DNA of 64,000 bases from JAJDNS01 sp963578825. GTDB lineage: Bacteria; Acidobacteriota; Vicinamibacteria; Fen-336. This document shows, piece by piece, positions 26,950 through 35,655 of this stretch. The translations under genes and the position numbers were made by a program. Within the stretch, counting starts at the first letter, position 1; every line of letters starts with the position of its first letter. The stretch is from contig CAUZDW010000015.1 of the NCBI GenBank assembly GCA_963578825.1, forward strand, positions 26,196 through 90,195, in the 5' to 3' direction. The notes under the pieces were generated by a model. The model saw only the letters and a program-made list of their open reading frames with translations, was not told the DNA's origin and did no database searches.

Positions 26950-27115
26950 GAGGACAGTGTGACCTGATGCTCCCCGCAGGAAACTGCGGCAGGAACCCCC
27001 CGTGTCGGACAGGCGACTCCGGCCGGCCGCGACAGCCTATCACCTATCACCGCAGAGGCCTGGCGCGGCATGACAATTTTCGGGCTCGCCAGAAATCCGA
27101 CGGGGTGGAGCCGGG

Positions 27116-27144
27116 TTGCCCGCGTCCGAAGCCTCGGCTACATT
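27116..27144 (+). promoter_or_regulatory. Candidate sigma-70 promoter of the VKOR-DsbA gene
   Basis: TTGCCC at 27116-27121 and TACATT at 27139-27144 are 17 bases apart, each with at least four consensus matches. Transcription would start near 27151, at the GGAGGAGG ribosome site itself, leaving a leader of about 15 bases. Confidence 0.5.
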
Positions 27145-27165
27145 CGCTCAGGAGGAGGTCGCTTC

Positions 27166-28572
27166 TTGAAGACGCCCCATTTCACCCGCCTCGCGGCTGC
27201 GCTGGGTCTATGCCTGGCGGGCGCGGCGATCTCCGGCCTGCTCCTATTGCAGCACCACGGCGAAGGCCGGGCGGTGGCCGCGGTCGACCAGGTCTGCGGC
27301 GACAGCGCGGACGGACCCAGCGGCTGTGAGACGGTTGCCCAGAGCTCCTGGTCGTCGATCGCAGGCTTTCCCCTTGCGGGCCTCGGCCTGATCTTCTATC
27401 TGGCGCTGGCTCTCCTTCTCGCGCCGACTCTCCTGGTCTCGGGTGACCAACGGACAACGCTGTCGGGCTTCGTTGTGCTGGCCCTGGCCCTGGGTCTTCT
27501 CGTCGACCTGCTGCTCCTGGGCGTCCAGGTTTTCGCCCTCGGAAGCTTCTGCATTCTGTGCGTCATCACATACGCCCTCAGCGCGGGCGCCCTCTTCGCG
27601 CTGCTGCCGGCCTGGCGCGGCGCTCTCGCCCCGGCGGCCGCGCTCGGGCACCGGGAGGGACGGCTGGCCCTGGCGGGCTGGGCGCTCGGTGCGGTGGCCG
27701 TCGGCGCGGCCGTCCTCGGGCTGGAAGCAACTCTCGACCACCGCGAAGCCGGGCGGCAGATGGCGCTCCTCGGGTCACCGGCGCCCGCTTCCAGGCCGGA
27801 GACCGAGTCCGAGGTGACGGCGTCTTCGAGCCAGGCTCTCACCCCGGCCCCGCCGTCACCAACCACCACCACCGCCCAGGCGGAGACAAGCGATTCGGAG
27901 CACTGGAAGCAGCGGGCCCAGGAGCTCCAGCAGACCCTCGACGATCCCCAGAAGCTGGAGCAGTACTTCTCGAAGAAGGCCCAGCGAGAGTACGACTCGG
28001 CCGCGGCGGAACCGATCGACCTGGAGAACGTGCCGGTGAAGGGCCCGCCGGAGGCGCCGGTGAAGATCGTCGAGTACTCCGACTTTCTGTGCCCCTTCTG
28101 CCGCAACCTGGCCGCGGGGCTCTCGCAGTTCGTGCCCCAGGCGGGGGGGCGGGTGGCCGTCTATTTCAAGAACTATCCCCTCGACCAGGATTGCAACGAG
28201 AGCCTGCCCCGTTCGACCCATCCCGGCGCCTGCGACCTCGCCAGGGGCGCGATCTGCGCCCACAACCAGGGGAAGTTCGAGGCGTACCACGACCGCGTGT
28301 TCTCCGCAGAGGGCCTCCACGATCCCGGAGTCGCCGAGGTTGTCCGCCTGGCCGAAGAGGCAGGCCTCAACCCGGCGGCCATGCAGGGCTGCCTCGAGGA
28401 CCCGGCGACCGAGGACACCCTTGCCGCCCAGATCGCCGAGGCGCGTCGCCTGGACGTTCGGGCCACACCCACCCTCTACGTCAACGGGAAGAAGTTGCCG
28501 CGCATCAAGGACCTGATGCCCGTGGTGGACAGCGAAGCCCGGAAGAAGGGCTTCCCCCCGCTCAAACCCTAG
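27166..28572 (+). CDS. VKOR-DsbA fusion (vitamin K epoxide reductase plus thioredoxin-fold oxidase)
   Basis: A ~468-residue membrane protein. Residues ~1-180 form a VKOR domain of four or five helices with the loop cysteines in QVCGDSADGPSGCETV and the redox pair CILC in FCILCVITY. A second hydrophobic segment, a Pro/Ser/Thr linker and a coiled segment follow, then a DsbA-like domain with CPFC in YSDFLCPFC and cis-Pro RATPTLYVNG. The VKOR part reoxidises the DsbA part with quinone, so one chain makes disulfides in the periplasm. TTG 27166 behind GGAGGAGG is chosen; upstream codons add nothing conserved. With the exported DsbA at 4788 this cell has at least two such systems. Confidence 0.9.
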   Translation: MKTPHFTRLAAALGLCLAGAAISGLLLLQHHGEGRAVAAVDQVCGDSADGPSGCETVAQSSWSSIAGFPLAGLGLIFYLALALLLAPTLLVSGDQRTTLSGFVVLALALGLLVDLLLLGVQVFALGSFCILCVITYALSAGALFALLPAWRGALAPAAALGHREGRLALAGWALGAVAVGAAVLGLEATLDHREAGRQMALLGSPAPASRPETESEVTASSSQALTPAPPSPTTTTAQAETSDSEHWKQRAQELQQTLDDPQKLEQYFSKKAQREYDSAAAEPIDLENVPVKGPPEAPVKIVEYSDFLCPFCRNLAAGLSQFVPQAGGRVAVYFKNYPLDQDCNESLPRSTHPGACDLARGAICAHNQGKFEAYHDRVFSAEGLHDPGVAEVVRLAEEAGLNPAAMQGCLEDPATEDTLAAQIAEARRLDVRATPTLYVNGKKLPRIKDLMPVVDSEARKKGFPPLKP

Positions 28573-28755
28573 GAGCCGCCTTGCCGGCGCGCCGCTTGCG
28601 TCGGGCCCGCCCTTTGGGCATTCTTATGGCTTGGTGGAGCACTCTCGCGGCGGTTTCTCCCTTGGGCACGGCAGCATCGCGCGGTCTGATTTGCGAGAGG
28701 GCGCCGGGCGATCTCGTCATGGGTGGGGTTTCGCCTTGCCCTCCCGGGAGCAGAT

Positions 28756-29782
28756 ATGAGGCTCGACGCCTGGATGCGCCAGGACCACTCGCTCGACGAG
28801 CGGCTGGACGTCGTCGGGCGACTCTGCCAGGCGGTGAACGCCTTTCACAGCCGAGGCGAGGCGCTGTCGGCGCTGGATCCCACCCGCATCGAGCTGACTG
28901 CCGAGGGCGAATGCGACCTCTCGGCGGCCCGTCAGGGATCGCCGGCGGCCGGCTACGCCGCGCCCGACGCCGGGGGGGACGCTTCGCCCGAGCTGGCCGA
29001 TGTCTACTCGGTGGGGGCGATCACCTGGGAGGTGTTGGCGGGTCGGCCGGCGGGAGACAACCCCGCCCACCTGCTTCAAGGTGAAGTCCGATCTTCCGCG
29101 AGAGCTGGCCGACGCGGTGATGGCCTGCCTCGAGGGATCGGCCGACTGGCGGCCCAAGGATCTGACGTGCCTCGCACAGATGACGGCAGCGAGGCAGCAG
29201 AGCGAACCTCGCCCGAAGATCTCACCTCGGATGCAGCGCCCGACCAGGACGGCGGCGCCGGCACGAACGAGTGTTCGCCGCGGCCCGTCTCGCACCTGGC
29301 CGCTCCTGGCGGCTCTGTTCGTCGTGATCGGTCTGGGCGGAGTCGCGGCCTGGCGATACCTCGGGCCAGGGGGGTCCGCCTCTTCCGAGTCCGCGGGGGC
29401 GCCGCCGCCGACACAGGCTCCCCCCACGACCGTGGCGTCGGCCATCGACCCGCCGCCCGACCCGGAGCCCCAGGTGGAGCCGCCGCCGGCCGCCGTCCCG
29501 GCGGTCCTCAACACGGTGTCCCCGCTGGAGGTGAAGCGCCCTGGCAAGGTGATGCTCGACCTGAGAGGGTCGGGTTTCCGATCGGAACACCGGGCCCGGG
29601 TTCTGTCCTTGAAGAAGGCTCCTCGTGGCATCACGGTGATCGGACAGAAGTTCGTGAACGAGAGCCTGCTCACGGTGCTCATCGAGCTCGATCCGAAGGC
29701 CGAGACCGGCGAGTTCGCCATCGCTGTGGAAGACAGCGACGGAACGCAGAGCGCGCCCGTAGTCTTCAAGGTCAACAAGTAG
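28756..29782 (+). pseudogene. C-lobe-only pseudokinase with membrane helix and Ig-like tail, frameshifted
   Basis: From ATG 28756 (GGGAG upstream) the frame encodes ~110 residues resembling only the C-lobe of a Ser/Thr kinase: QAVNAFHSRGEALSALDPTRI at the catalytic-loop position, GYAAPD for APE, and DVYSVGAITWEVLAG for helix F. HRD, DFG and the whole N-lobe are absent. Near 29071-29080 one extra base shifts the frame; LPRELADAVMACLEG continues in another frame, followed by a membrane helix (LLAALFVVIGLGGVAAW), a Pro-rich linker and an IPT/Ig-like domain (GKVMLDLRGSGF to VVFKVNK) ending at 29782. The role would be as a signalling scaffold. The frameshift may be an assembly error. Confidence 0.6.
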
Positions 29783-29824
29783 GGGCGTCGGGGACACCCT
29801 TGGCCCTCTCCCGGAAGTAGGGTC

Positions 29825-31480
29825 ATGGACGCGCGAGCGCTTCTCGTCGTCGTCGTCGCGCTTCTCGTCGGCGGCTACTTCGTCTACGGGCGTTTCATCG
29901 CCCGGTTGGTGGGCGTCGACCCGTCCCGACCGACCCCCGCGCACACGAAGTACGACGGCATCGACTACGTCCCGGCACGCCAGTGGTTCGTGCTCTTCGG
30001 CCATCACTTCTCGTCGATCTGCGCCGCCGGGCCCATCGTGGGTCCGGCCCTCGCCGTCGCCTACTGGGGCTGGGCGCCGTCGATCATCTGGATCGTGGTC
30101 GGCGGTGTGCTCCTGGGGGCGGTGGCCGACTTCACTTCACTCGTCGTGGCTGTGCGCCACGGCGGCGTTTCGATTGCCGAGGTCTCGGGCCATGTGATCA
30201 GCCGGCGCGCCCGCCTGCTCTTCTCGATCTTCATCCTGATCGCCCTGGTCCTGGTCCTAGCCGTCTTCGCCGTGCTGACGGCAGGCACGTTCGTCCAGGC
30301 ACCCGAGATCGTGGTGCCAAGCTGGGGCATCCTGCCCGTGGCCGCCCTGGCGGGTGTCGCGCTCTACCGCGGCCGCACCGGCGGAGCGCGCCTCGCCGTC
30401 GTCACGGTCCTGGGCCTCGGCGCAATCCTGGCGCTCCTGGCCATCGGGCACGCCTTTCCCCCGCCGGTCCCGGAGGTGGCAGGACTCAGCCCCCAGACCT
30501 TCTGGATCGTCATTCTCCTGGGATACTGCGCGGTGGCTTCGGTCCTGCCTGTCCACTACCTCCTTCAACCTCGCGACTATCTCTCCTCGTACGTTCTCCT
30601 CACCACGATCGGCCTGGGCCTCCTTGGAATCCTGGTCTCGGGACCCGACTTCCAGGCGGCGCCCTTCCATGGCTTCCAACCGACCGAGTGGGAGCTGGCC
30701 GGACCGCTCTGGCCCCTCATGTTCGTGACGATCGCGTGCGGGGCCATCTCGGGTTTCCACTCCGTGGTGTCCTCCGGCACCACGTGCAAGCAGCTCGACA
30801 ACGAGGCCCATGCGTGCCGCATCGGGTACGGCGCGATGATCGTCGAGTCGACCGTGGCCACGCTCGTTGTGATCGCCGTGGGTGCAGGCCTGAGCGCGCC
30901 CCGCCACGCGGAGCTCCTGAGGTCCCCCGGGGGCGCCATCGCCGCCTTCGGCGAGGGGTACGGCACCCTCACCGGCTCGATGCTCGGGACCTACGGCACG
31001 ACGTTCGCCATCATGGCGCTCAACTTCTTCATCCTCACGACCCTCGACACCGCCACCCGGCTGGGCCGTTACCTGCTGGCCGAGCTCACGGGCTGGGAGA
31101 ATCGATACGCCCCGACGATCATCGTCGTGGTCGCCGCCGGGGCTCTGGCTCTCTCGGGGCAGTGGCGCATCCTGTGGCCTGCCTTTGGCGCGTCGAACCA
31201 GCTCGTCGCCGCGCTGACGCTGCTCGTCGTTTCCTGCTGGCTCCTCGATCGGGGCGCGGCGCACCGCGTCACCCTCATACCGGCGGTGTTCATGCTGGTG
31301 ACGACCCTCGGCGCCCTCGTGTGGCAGATCCACGGGGCGATCACCGGGGTGGGCCGCGACGGCCCGGACTGGTTCCTGGCGGGGCTGTGCGCCGTGCTCA
31401 TCGTCCTGGCGCTGGCGGTCACACTCGAAGCGCGGAGCGTCCTGTGGCGCCCGGCTCGCTCCGCCGAGACCTCTTCCTGA
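29825..31480 (+). CDS. cstA: Carbon starvation protein CstA family transporter
   Basis: A 551-residue membrane protein with about 15 helices and the CstA signature: YDGIDYVPARQWFVLFGHHFSSICAAGPIVGP near the N-terminus (split here as YDGIDYVPA, FGHHFSSI and GPIVGPA), GAVADFTSL, SGFHSVVSSGTTCKQL and FILTTLDTATRLGRY. CstA proteins import peptides or pyruvate during starvation. This copy is shorter than E. coli CstA (about 700), as in the short subfamily, and lacks its C-terminal extension. The ATG follows the pseudokinase stop by 42 bases. Confidence 0.9.
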   Translation: MDARALLVVVVALLVGGYFVYGRFIARLVGVDPSRPTPAHTKYDGIDYVPARQWFVLFGHHFSSICAAGPIVGPALAVAYWGWAPSIIWIVVGGVLLGAVADFTSLVVAVRHGGVSIAEVSGHVISRRARLLFSIFILIALVLVLAVFAVLTAGTFVQAPEIVVPSWGILPVAALAGVALYRGRTGGARLAVVTVLGLGAILALLAIGHAFPPPVPEVAGLSPQTFWIVILLGYCAVASVLPVHYLLQPRDYLSSYVLLTTIGLGLLGILVSGPDFQAAPFHGFQPTEWELAGPLWPLMFVTIACGAISGFHSVVSSGTTCKQLDNEAHACRIGYGAMIVESTVATLVVIAVGAGLSAPRHAELLRSPGGAIAAFGEGYGTLTGSMLGTYGTTFAIMALNFFILTTLDTATRLGRYLLAELTGWENRYAPTIIVVVAAGALALSGQWRILWPAFGASNQLVAALTLLVVSCWLLDRGAAHRVTLIPAVFMLVTTLGALVWQIHGAITGVGRDGPDWFLAGLCAVLIVLALAVTLEARSVLWRPARSAETSS

Positions 31481-31489
31481 CTCGATCGA

Positions 31490-33079
31490 TCAGGAGGAGG
31501 CGCCCCGCTCCCTCGCGGCGGCTTCGAGGGCGTGTCGGGCAAAACCCGCTCCTGCCTCGACCGCCAGGTTGACCGCCGTGTCGACGCCAGCCTCGCGGAG
31601 CTCCTGGACCTCGTCGTCGTGCCGGGCCGGCACCGCCAGCATCCCCGCGAAGCCATGGTCGCGGAGGAGTCGGGCCGTGGTCAGGTTCTCCTGGTGACTT
31701 GCCAGGGTCAGAAGGACCAGTCGCAGCTGTCCATGCCTGCCAACGCGGTCGTAGAGGGCCAGATCGGTCGAGTCGCCGAACACCACGTTCCGCCCGGCTT
31801 TGCGTTGTTCGGCCGCGCGCCCCGGGTTGCGCTCCATGCCGACGACCTTGTCTCCCAGCTCGCCGCGCAGCGTGTCATAGGCACGCTCGCCCATGGGGGC
31901 CATGCCGACGACGACGACCTCGGCCGGGCCGATGTCGATTGGCGCGTCCTCCGGCAGGGGTTCGTCCGTCTGAGATCGCTCGAGGCGCTCCCGAAAGCGA
32001 CCATAGAGAGTGTGAGCTCGGTCGTTCAATGGCGAGGCCGCGATGAACGTGATCGCGACGGCGATCGCGAGGATGACCATCCATTCGGCCGGGATCCAGC
32101 CGGCCTTGTATCCGACCGCTCCGACGATCAGCCCGAACTCGCTGTAGTTCGCCAGCGAGAGCGACGCCAGAAACGCCGCCCTCGCCCGCAACCGGAAGCG
32201 GCAGATCAGCCAGAAGAAGAGCGCGGTCTTGAACGGCACGGCCAGACACAGCAGGGCGGCGACACCCAGGGCCGTCGGCGTTGGTGCACCGGCCAGGCCC
32301 ACGGAGAGAAAGAAGCCGACGAGCAGGAGGTCCTTCACGTCGAGAAGAGACTTCGCCAGCTCCGAGGCCCGGGCGCTGCCGGCCAGAAGCCCACCGATCA
32401 CGAGCGCACCGAGATCCGGCTTGAGGCCGACGACGTCGAACAGGGCCGCGGAGCCCAGGGTGAGGACGAGCCCGTAGAGCAGCAGCAGCTCATCGTGCCC
32501 ACACCTCTCCATCAGGCGGCTCAGCAGGGGACGCAGGAGGACGAGGCCGGCGACGAGGGCCATCGACCAGGGGGACGGAACCTCGCCCTTCGAAGCGGTG
32601 AGGAACACGATGGCGACCACGTCCTGCATGATCAAGATGCCGATGGCGGTCTTGCCGTGCTGGGAGCCGACCTCGCCCTTCTCCTCCAACACCTTGATTG
32701 CGAACACCGTGCTCGAGAAGCTCAGCGCAAAGGCGATCAGAAGGGACTGGGTGGCATCGAGCCCAGCAAACACTAAGAACCCGGCCGACGCTAGCCCCAG
32801 GACGACTGCACCCAGGGCGATCACCGTCACGAGCATGTGGATCGTGGCCCCAGCCCAGATCACCGGACGGGCGAGGGTCTTCAGCTGGAGCTTCAGCCCG
32901 ATGCTGAACAGCATCAGGAGAACGCCGATGTCGGCGATCTCGTCGACCAGGCCTCCGCTCCGGGCACCGAGAGCGTGGAGCACGAAGCCGGCGATCAGGT
33001 ACCCGACGAGGGGCGGCAGGCCGAGCCGACGGGCCCCGTAGCCGAAGACGAACGCGATGGCCAGCCAAAGAGATTCCAC
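31490..33079 (-). CDS. Kef-type cation:proton antiporter with TrkA-N domain
   Basis: A 529-residue CPA2 protein. Residues ~1-375 form the Na+/H+ exchanger-like domain of 12-13 helices (GYGARRLGLPPLVGYLIAG, FALSFSSTVFAIKVLEE, GILIMQDVVAIVFL with the family Gln-Asp, and SLANYSEFGLIVG). Residues ~400-525 form a TrkA-N Rossmann domain (EVVVVGMAPMGERAYD, then VVFGDSTD) that senses nucleotides. No TrkA-C domain follows. The expected role is K+/H+ or Na+/H+ exchange, gated by NAD(H) or similar. A GGGAG sequence precedes the ATG at 33079. The gene for a polytopic protein lies 18 bases upstream on the same strand. Confidence 0.88.
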   Translation of the reverse strand: MESLWLAIAFVFGYGARRLGLPPLVGYLIAGFVLHALGARSGGLVDEIADIGVLLMLFSIGLKLQLKTLARPVIWAGATIHMLVTVIALGAVVLGLASAGFLVFAGLDATQSLLIAFALSFSSTVFAIKVLEEKGEVGSQHGKTAIGILIMQDVVAIVFLTASKGEVPSPWSMALVAGLVLLRPLLSRLMERCGHDELLLLYGLVLTLGSAALFDVVGLKPDLGALVIGGLLAGSARASELAKSLLDVKDLLLVGFFLSVGLAGAPTPTALGVAALLCLAVPFKTALFFWLICRFRLRARAAFLASLSLANYSEFGLIVGAVGYKAGWIPAEWMVILAIAVAITFIAASPLNDRAHTLYGRFRERLERSQTDEPLPEDAPIDIGPAEVVVVGMAPMGERAYDTLRGELGDKVVGMERNPGRAAEQRKAGRNVVFGDSTDLALYDRVGRHGQLRLVLLTLASHQENLTTARLLRDHGFAGMLAVPARHDDEVQELREAGVDTAVNLAVEAGAGFARHALEAAARERGASS

Positions 33080-33097
33080 TGAGGCTCCCTTCGTCGA

Positions 33098-34681
33098 CTA
33101 CTGGCGGGCTCGAGGCTCGCCGCCAGGCGATTCATCCCATCGGTTGAAGACCCGGAGCCGACCCCGCCGATAGGCTTCCACGTAGTCGCTCGTCAGGCCC
33201 CTTGGCCGAGGATCCCCGACGTCCCACAGCAGCGCCACGTCGGTCCAGATCGGCCGGGTCCCGCCGGTCATCTCCCGGGCGGCCCTTCGAACGCCCGGCC
33301 GATACCGCAGCGGGAAGTGGCGCGTGCCCGCCTGGTAGTTCGTGGCCACGGCGTTTCCGGTCCCGAGACAGTAGAGATTCGGGTTGATGTAGTCGAAGGC
33401 CTTTCCCTGGTCCTGCTCGCCAAGGAGGACGAGGGTCTTGCCGCGACCGACGACGTCCGCCGCGGCCATGAACTCCTGGATGTCGCGGTTCGCGACGGGC
33501 AGAAACGAGGCCACGCAGGCGAGGTTCCAGATGTTCAGGACGAGCACCACGGCCAGGGCGCCGGAGCGCAGCTCCTTCTGTCTGGTCACGGCCAGTCCCG
33601 CGACGACCAACAGCGGGGCGACGAGGGCCAGCCGGGCCCTGAGGTAGCCGGCGTGAGCGCCGAGATCGTCGGGCCCAAGAGCGAACGCGAGAATCGCGCA
33701 CCCTCCGATGACGAGCACGATGCGTCGGGCGGCCGCCCCGGGTTCGCCCCGGGCCGCGAAGGCCGCAACGACGCCTCCGACGGCGAGAGCTGCGAGGACC
33801 GCCAGTGTCGCGACGGTGAGGGCCGTGGCGGAAAGCCCCGCGTGACCCCCAAACCACTCGAGACGCAGCGAGGAGAGGGCGCCGCCCGAGGTCGGGGATC
33901 CGGCGGGGCCCGTCAGTCCGCGAAGAGCGCGCCGCAATCCTGCGGACTCCAGCACACCGGCCTGGGAGACGAACACGGCCACCAGGACCAGGCTCGGGGC
34001 AAGTCCGACCAGGAGACGCGGAAGGCGACGGGCCCGATCGGCCGACACCGAAGCGAGGGCGACGACGAGCACGGCTGCGAGCACCCACGCCCCGAGGTGG
34101 GTGAAGAAGAGCACGAGAAAGAAACCCATGCAGAGGATCACGTCCCGCACAGTCTTGCTGTCGCGGCGGAGCTCTACCCAGGCCACCACCAGAAGGGCGA
34201 GGGCCGCGCCCAGGAGAAAGTTGTAGAAGCCGAGCCAGAAGGCCCGTCCGAACGCCATCAGGACCGCGACGCCCGTGATCGCTCCCCGGTCCGCTCCCAG
34301 GGCGCCAGCCAACCGCCAGGCTCCGAGGGGCCAGAGCACGAACCAGAGGGACACCAACACCTTCTCGGCCACCGTGGCGTCGAGCACCCGCGTCAGAGCC
34401 GCGAGCAGGAGGTGTGACGTCCAGTTGGGGAAGGGCTCCAGACGTCGCTCGAAGAGTGCACCGTAGCTCGTGCCCGCCTCGTTCAGGTCGCGAAATGCGA
34501 TGGCGCTGGCCACGTGAACCGGCCCGTCCTGCGTGGGCACCCGAGGGAACGCCCAGATCAGCGCGATCTGGGCGACCACGACGAGGAGCCATACGGCCTT
34601 GGGGAAGAGACGAGGACTCCCCGCGAGGCTGGGAAGAGGCGCGCGGCCCGGCTCGGAGCCGCTGTGGGCGAGAGTCTCCAT
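33098..34681 (-). CDS. Polytopic membrane protein of unknown function (GT-C-like)
   Basis: A 527-residue protein with roughly 11-12 membrane helices and a C-terminal soluble segment of about 120 residues. After the first helix comes PRVPTQDGPVHVASA; an acidic DGP-x-H loop at this place, plus an aromatic loop FPNWTSHLLLAAL, is reminiscent of GT-C glycosyltransferases. The soluble end has GRGKTLVLLGEQDQGKAFDYI. No family is recognised with confidence. The Kef gene follows 18 bases downstream. A TAGAAT -10-like element lies 22 bases upstream on this strand. Confidence 0.6.
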   Translation of the reverse strand: METLAHSGSEPGRAPLPSLAGSPRLFPKAVWLLVVVAQIALIWAFPRVPTQDGPVHVASAIAFRDLNEAGTSYGALFERRLEPFPNWTSHLLLAALTRVLDATVAEKVLVSLWFVLWPLGAWRLAGALGADRGAITGVAVLMAFGRAFWLGFYNFLLGAALALLVVAWVELRRDSKTVRDVILCMGFFLVLFFTHLGAWVLAAVLVVALASVSADRARRLPRLLVGLAPSLVLVAVFVSQAGVLESAGLRRALRGLTGPAGSPTSGGALSSLRLEWFGGHAGLSATALTVATLAVLAALAVGGVVAAFAARGEPGAAARRIVLVIGGCAILAFALGPDDLGAHAGYLRARLALVAPLLVVAGLAVTRQKELRSGALAVVLVLNIWNLACVASFLPVANRDIQEFMAAADVVGRGKTLVLLGEQDQGKAFDYINPNLYCLGTGNAVATNYQAGTRHFPLRYRPGVRRAAREMTGGTRPIWTDVALLWDVGDPRPRGLTSDYVEAYRRGRLRVFNRWDESPGGEPRARQ

Positions 34682-34702
34682 GGTGGGATTGCGGGCACGG
34701 GG

Positions 34703-34708
34703 ATTCTA
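34703..34708 (-). promoter_or_regulatory. Candidate -10 element TAGAAT (minus strand)
   Basis: Read on the minus strand the hexamer is TAGAAT, five of six to consensus, 21 bases before the ATG at 34681. The same hexamer precedes the DAHP synthase and the propeller gene (45354-45408), so it is probably a common -10 form in this genome. No -35 was identified. Confidence 0.3.
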
Positions 34709-34723
34709 CCAGCAGCACCGGAT

Positions 34724-34740
34724 CGGGCTATTCAAGCCCG
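34724..34740. other. Perfect 6-bp hairpin between divergent genes
   Basis: CGGGCT (34724-34729) and AGCCCG (34735-34740) are separated by five bases. The element lies between the divergent polytopic-protein and acyltransferase genes, so it is more likely an operator or a leader hairpin than a terminator; no T-run follows on either strand. Confidence 0.3.
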
Positions 34741-34783
34741 GCAGAGCTCCGCAGCCGGTGAGACGCGCTATCCTGATCGTCCC

Positions 34784-34837
34784 ATGAACCCTGCCCCGGA
34801 CGCCACGCCCCGTCGATCTCCTCCGAGACTCCGTTGA
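34784..34837 (+). CDS. Possible 17-codon leader peptide before the acyltransferase
   Basis: An ATG at 34784 opens a 17-residue frame (NPAPDATPRRSPPRLR after Met) whose TGA at 34835-34837 overlaps the TTG start of the acyltransferase as TTGA. The overlap is the same coupling form seen elsewhere here. A TATCCT -10-like element lies ten bases upstream. Whether it is translated is unknown; it could also be the misframed N-terminus of the acyltransferase. Confidence 0.3.
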   Translation: MNPAPDATPRRSPPRLR

Positions 34838-35619
34838 GCAGGCTCGTCGCCGTCCTGCGCACCGTCCTCAGTCTCATCTCGGTGGCCCTCGTCGGGTTGG
34901 CCTGGCTTGTGCTGGCATTGCCCCTCCGGCTGGTCGTCGTGCCGGGATCGTGGCTCTTCCCCCGCTACCGGCCGCGGCTCATCAGCCTCTACGTCAAGGC
35001 CCTCTCCTGGGCGACCTTCACTCTGCTCCGGGTGGGAGGCGGACGCTTCCGACGCAAGGGGGTCCTTCCCACCGGTTCGCCCATCTACGTGGTCGCGAAC
35101 CATCAAGCCATCCTGGACACGATGCAGACGGCTCTGCTCGGCCAACCCTACGTGCCCGCGTTCGTGACCCGGTATCGATACGCCCGCTTCATCCCCCAGG
35201 TCTCGGTCTGCATCCGTCTGCTCGGCGGCCCGCTCGTCGACCTCGACGCGCGGAAGAGCCCCGGTGGCTCTATCGATGGCCTGCGCCGCGCCGCACGGGA
35301 GCTGACCCACGCCCTGCTCATTTACCCCGAGGGTCACCGCACGAAGACCGGGGAGGTGGGCCGGTTCCGTGTAGCGGGATTCGAGGCAATGCTTCGCGAG
35401 AGGCGGCTGCCCGTCTACGTCATCATCAATGACGGCTTGTGGCGGGCCCCTCGCCTCGCCGACGGGGTTCTCCGCGTGCATCTCATGGACGGGTGGTCGG
35501 AGGTCGTCGGCCGCTACGACCCTCCCGAGGACGACGCCGAGCTCCCGGCTTTCATCCAGCACCTCAGAGACGTCATCGTCGAGCGTCTGGCCGCCCACCG
35601 GTCCAGGTCAGAATCCTGA
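34834..35619 (+). CDS. plsC: 1-acylglycerol-3-phosphate O-acyltransferase family protein
   Basis: A 261-residue membrane-associated enzyme with an N-terminal helix (VALVGLAWLVLALPLRLVV). The acyltransferase motifs are in order: NHQAILD (NHx4D, catalytic His-Asp), RYARFIP as block II, YPEGHRTKTG as block III (EGxR) and PVYVIIND as block IV. It transfers an acyl chain to lysophosphatidic acid or a related lysolipid at the inner membrane. Glycerolipid synthesis is the default inference. The start is TTG at 34834, overlapping the stop of a 17-codon frame. It converges on the large cytochrome protein. Confidence 0.85.
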   Translation: MSRLVAVLRTVLSLISVALVGLAWLVLALPLRLVVVPGSWLFPRYRPRLISLYVKALSWATFTLLRVGGGRFRRKGVLPTGSPIYVVANHQAILDTMQTALLGQPYVPAFVTRYRYARFIPQVSVCIRLLGGPLVDLDARKSPGGSIDGLRRAARELTHALLIYPEGHRTKTGEVGRFRVAGFEAMLRERRLPVYVIINDGLWRAPRLADGVLRVHLMDGWSEVVGRYDPPEDDAELPAFIQHLRDVIVERLAAHRSRSES

Positions 35620-35655
35620 GCCGAGGCGGTCATCCTCCCGCCATCACGCGGCGGA

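Noticed and set aside
31532..32776. Long plus-strand frame opposite the Kef-type antiporter
   Set aside because: Composition is rich in Arg, Gln, Asp and Glu with no hydrophobic or motif structure; the antiporter frame on the minus strand is unambiguous.
34724..34740. Hairpin considered as a rho-independent terminator
   Set aside because: It lies between divergent genes and no T-run follows on either strand; recorded only as a hairpin.
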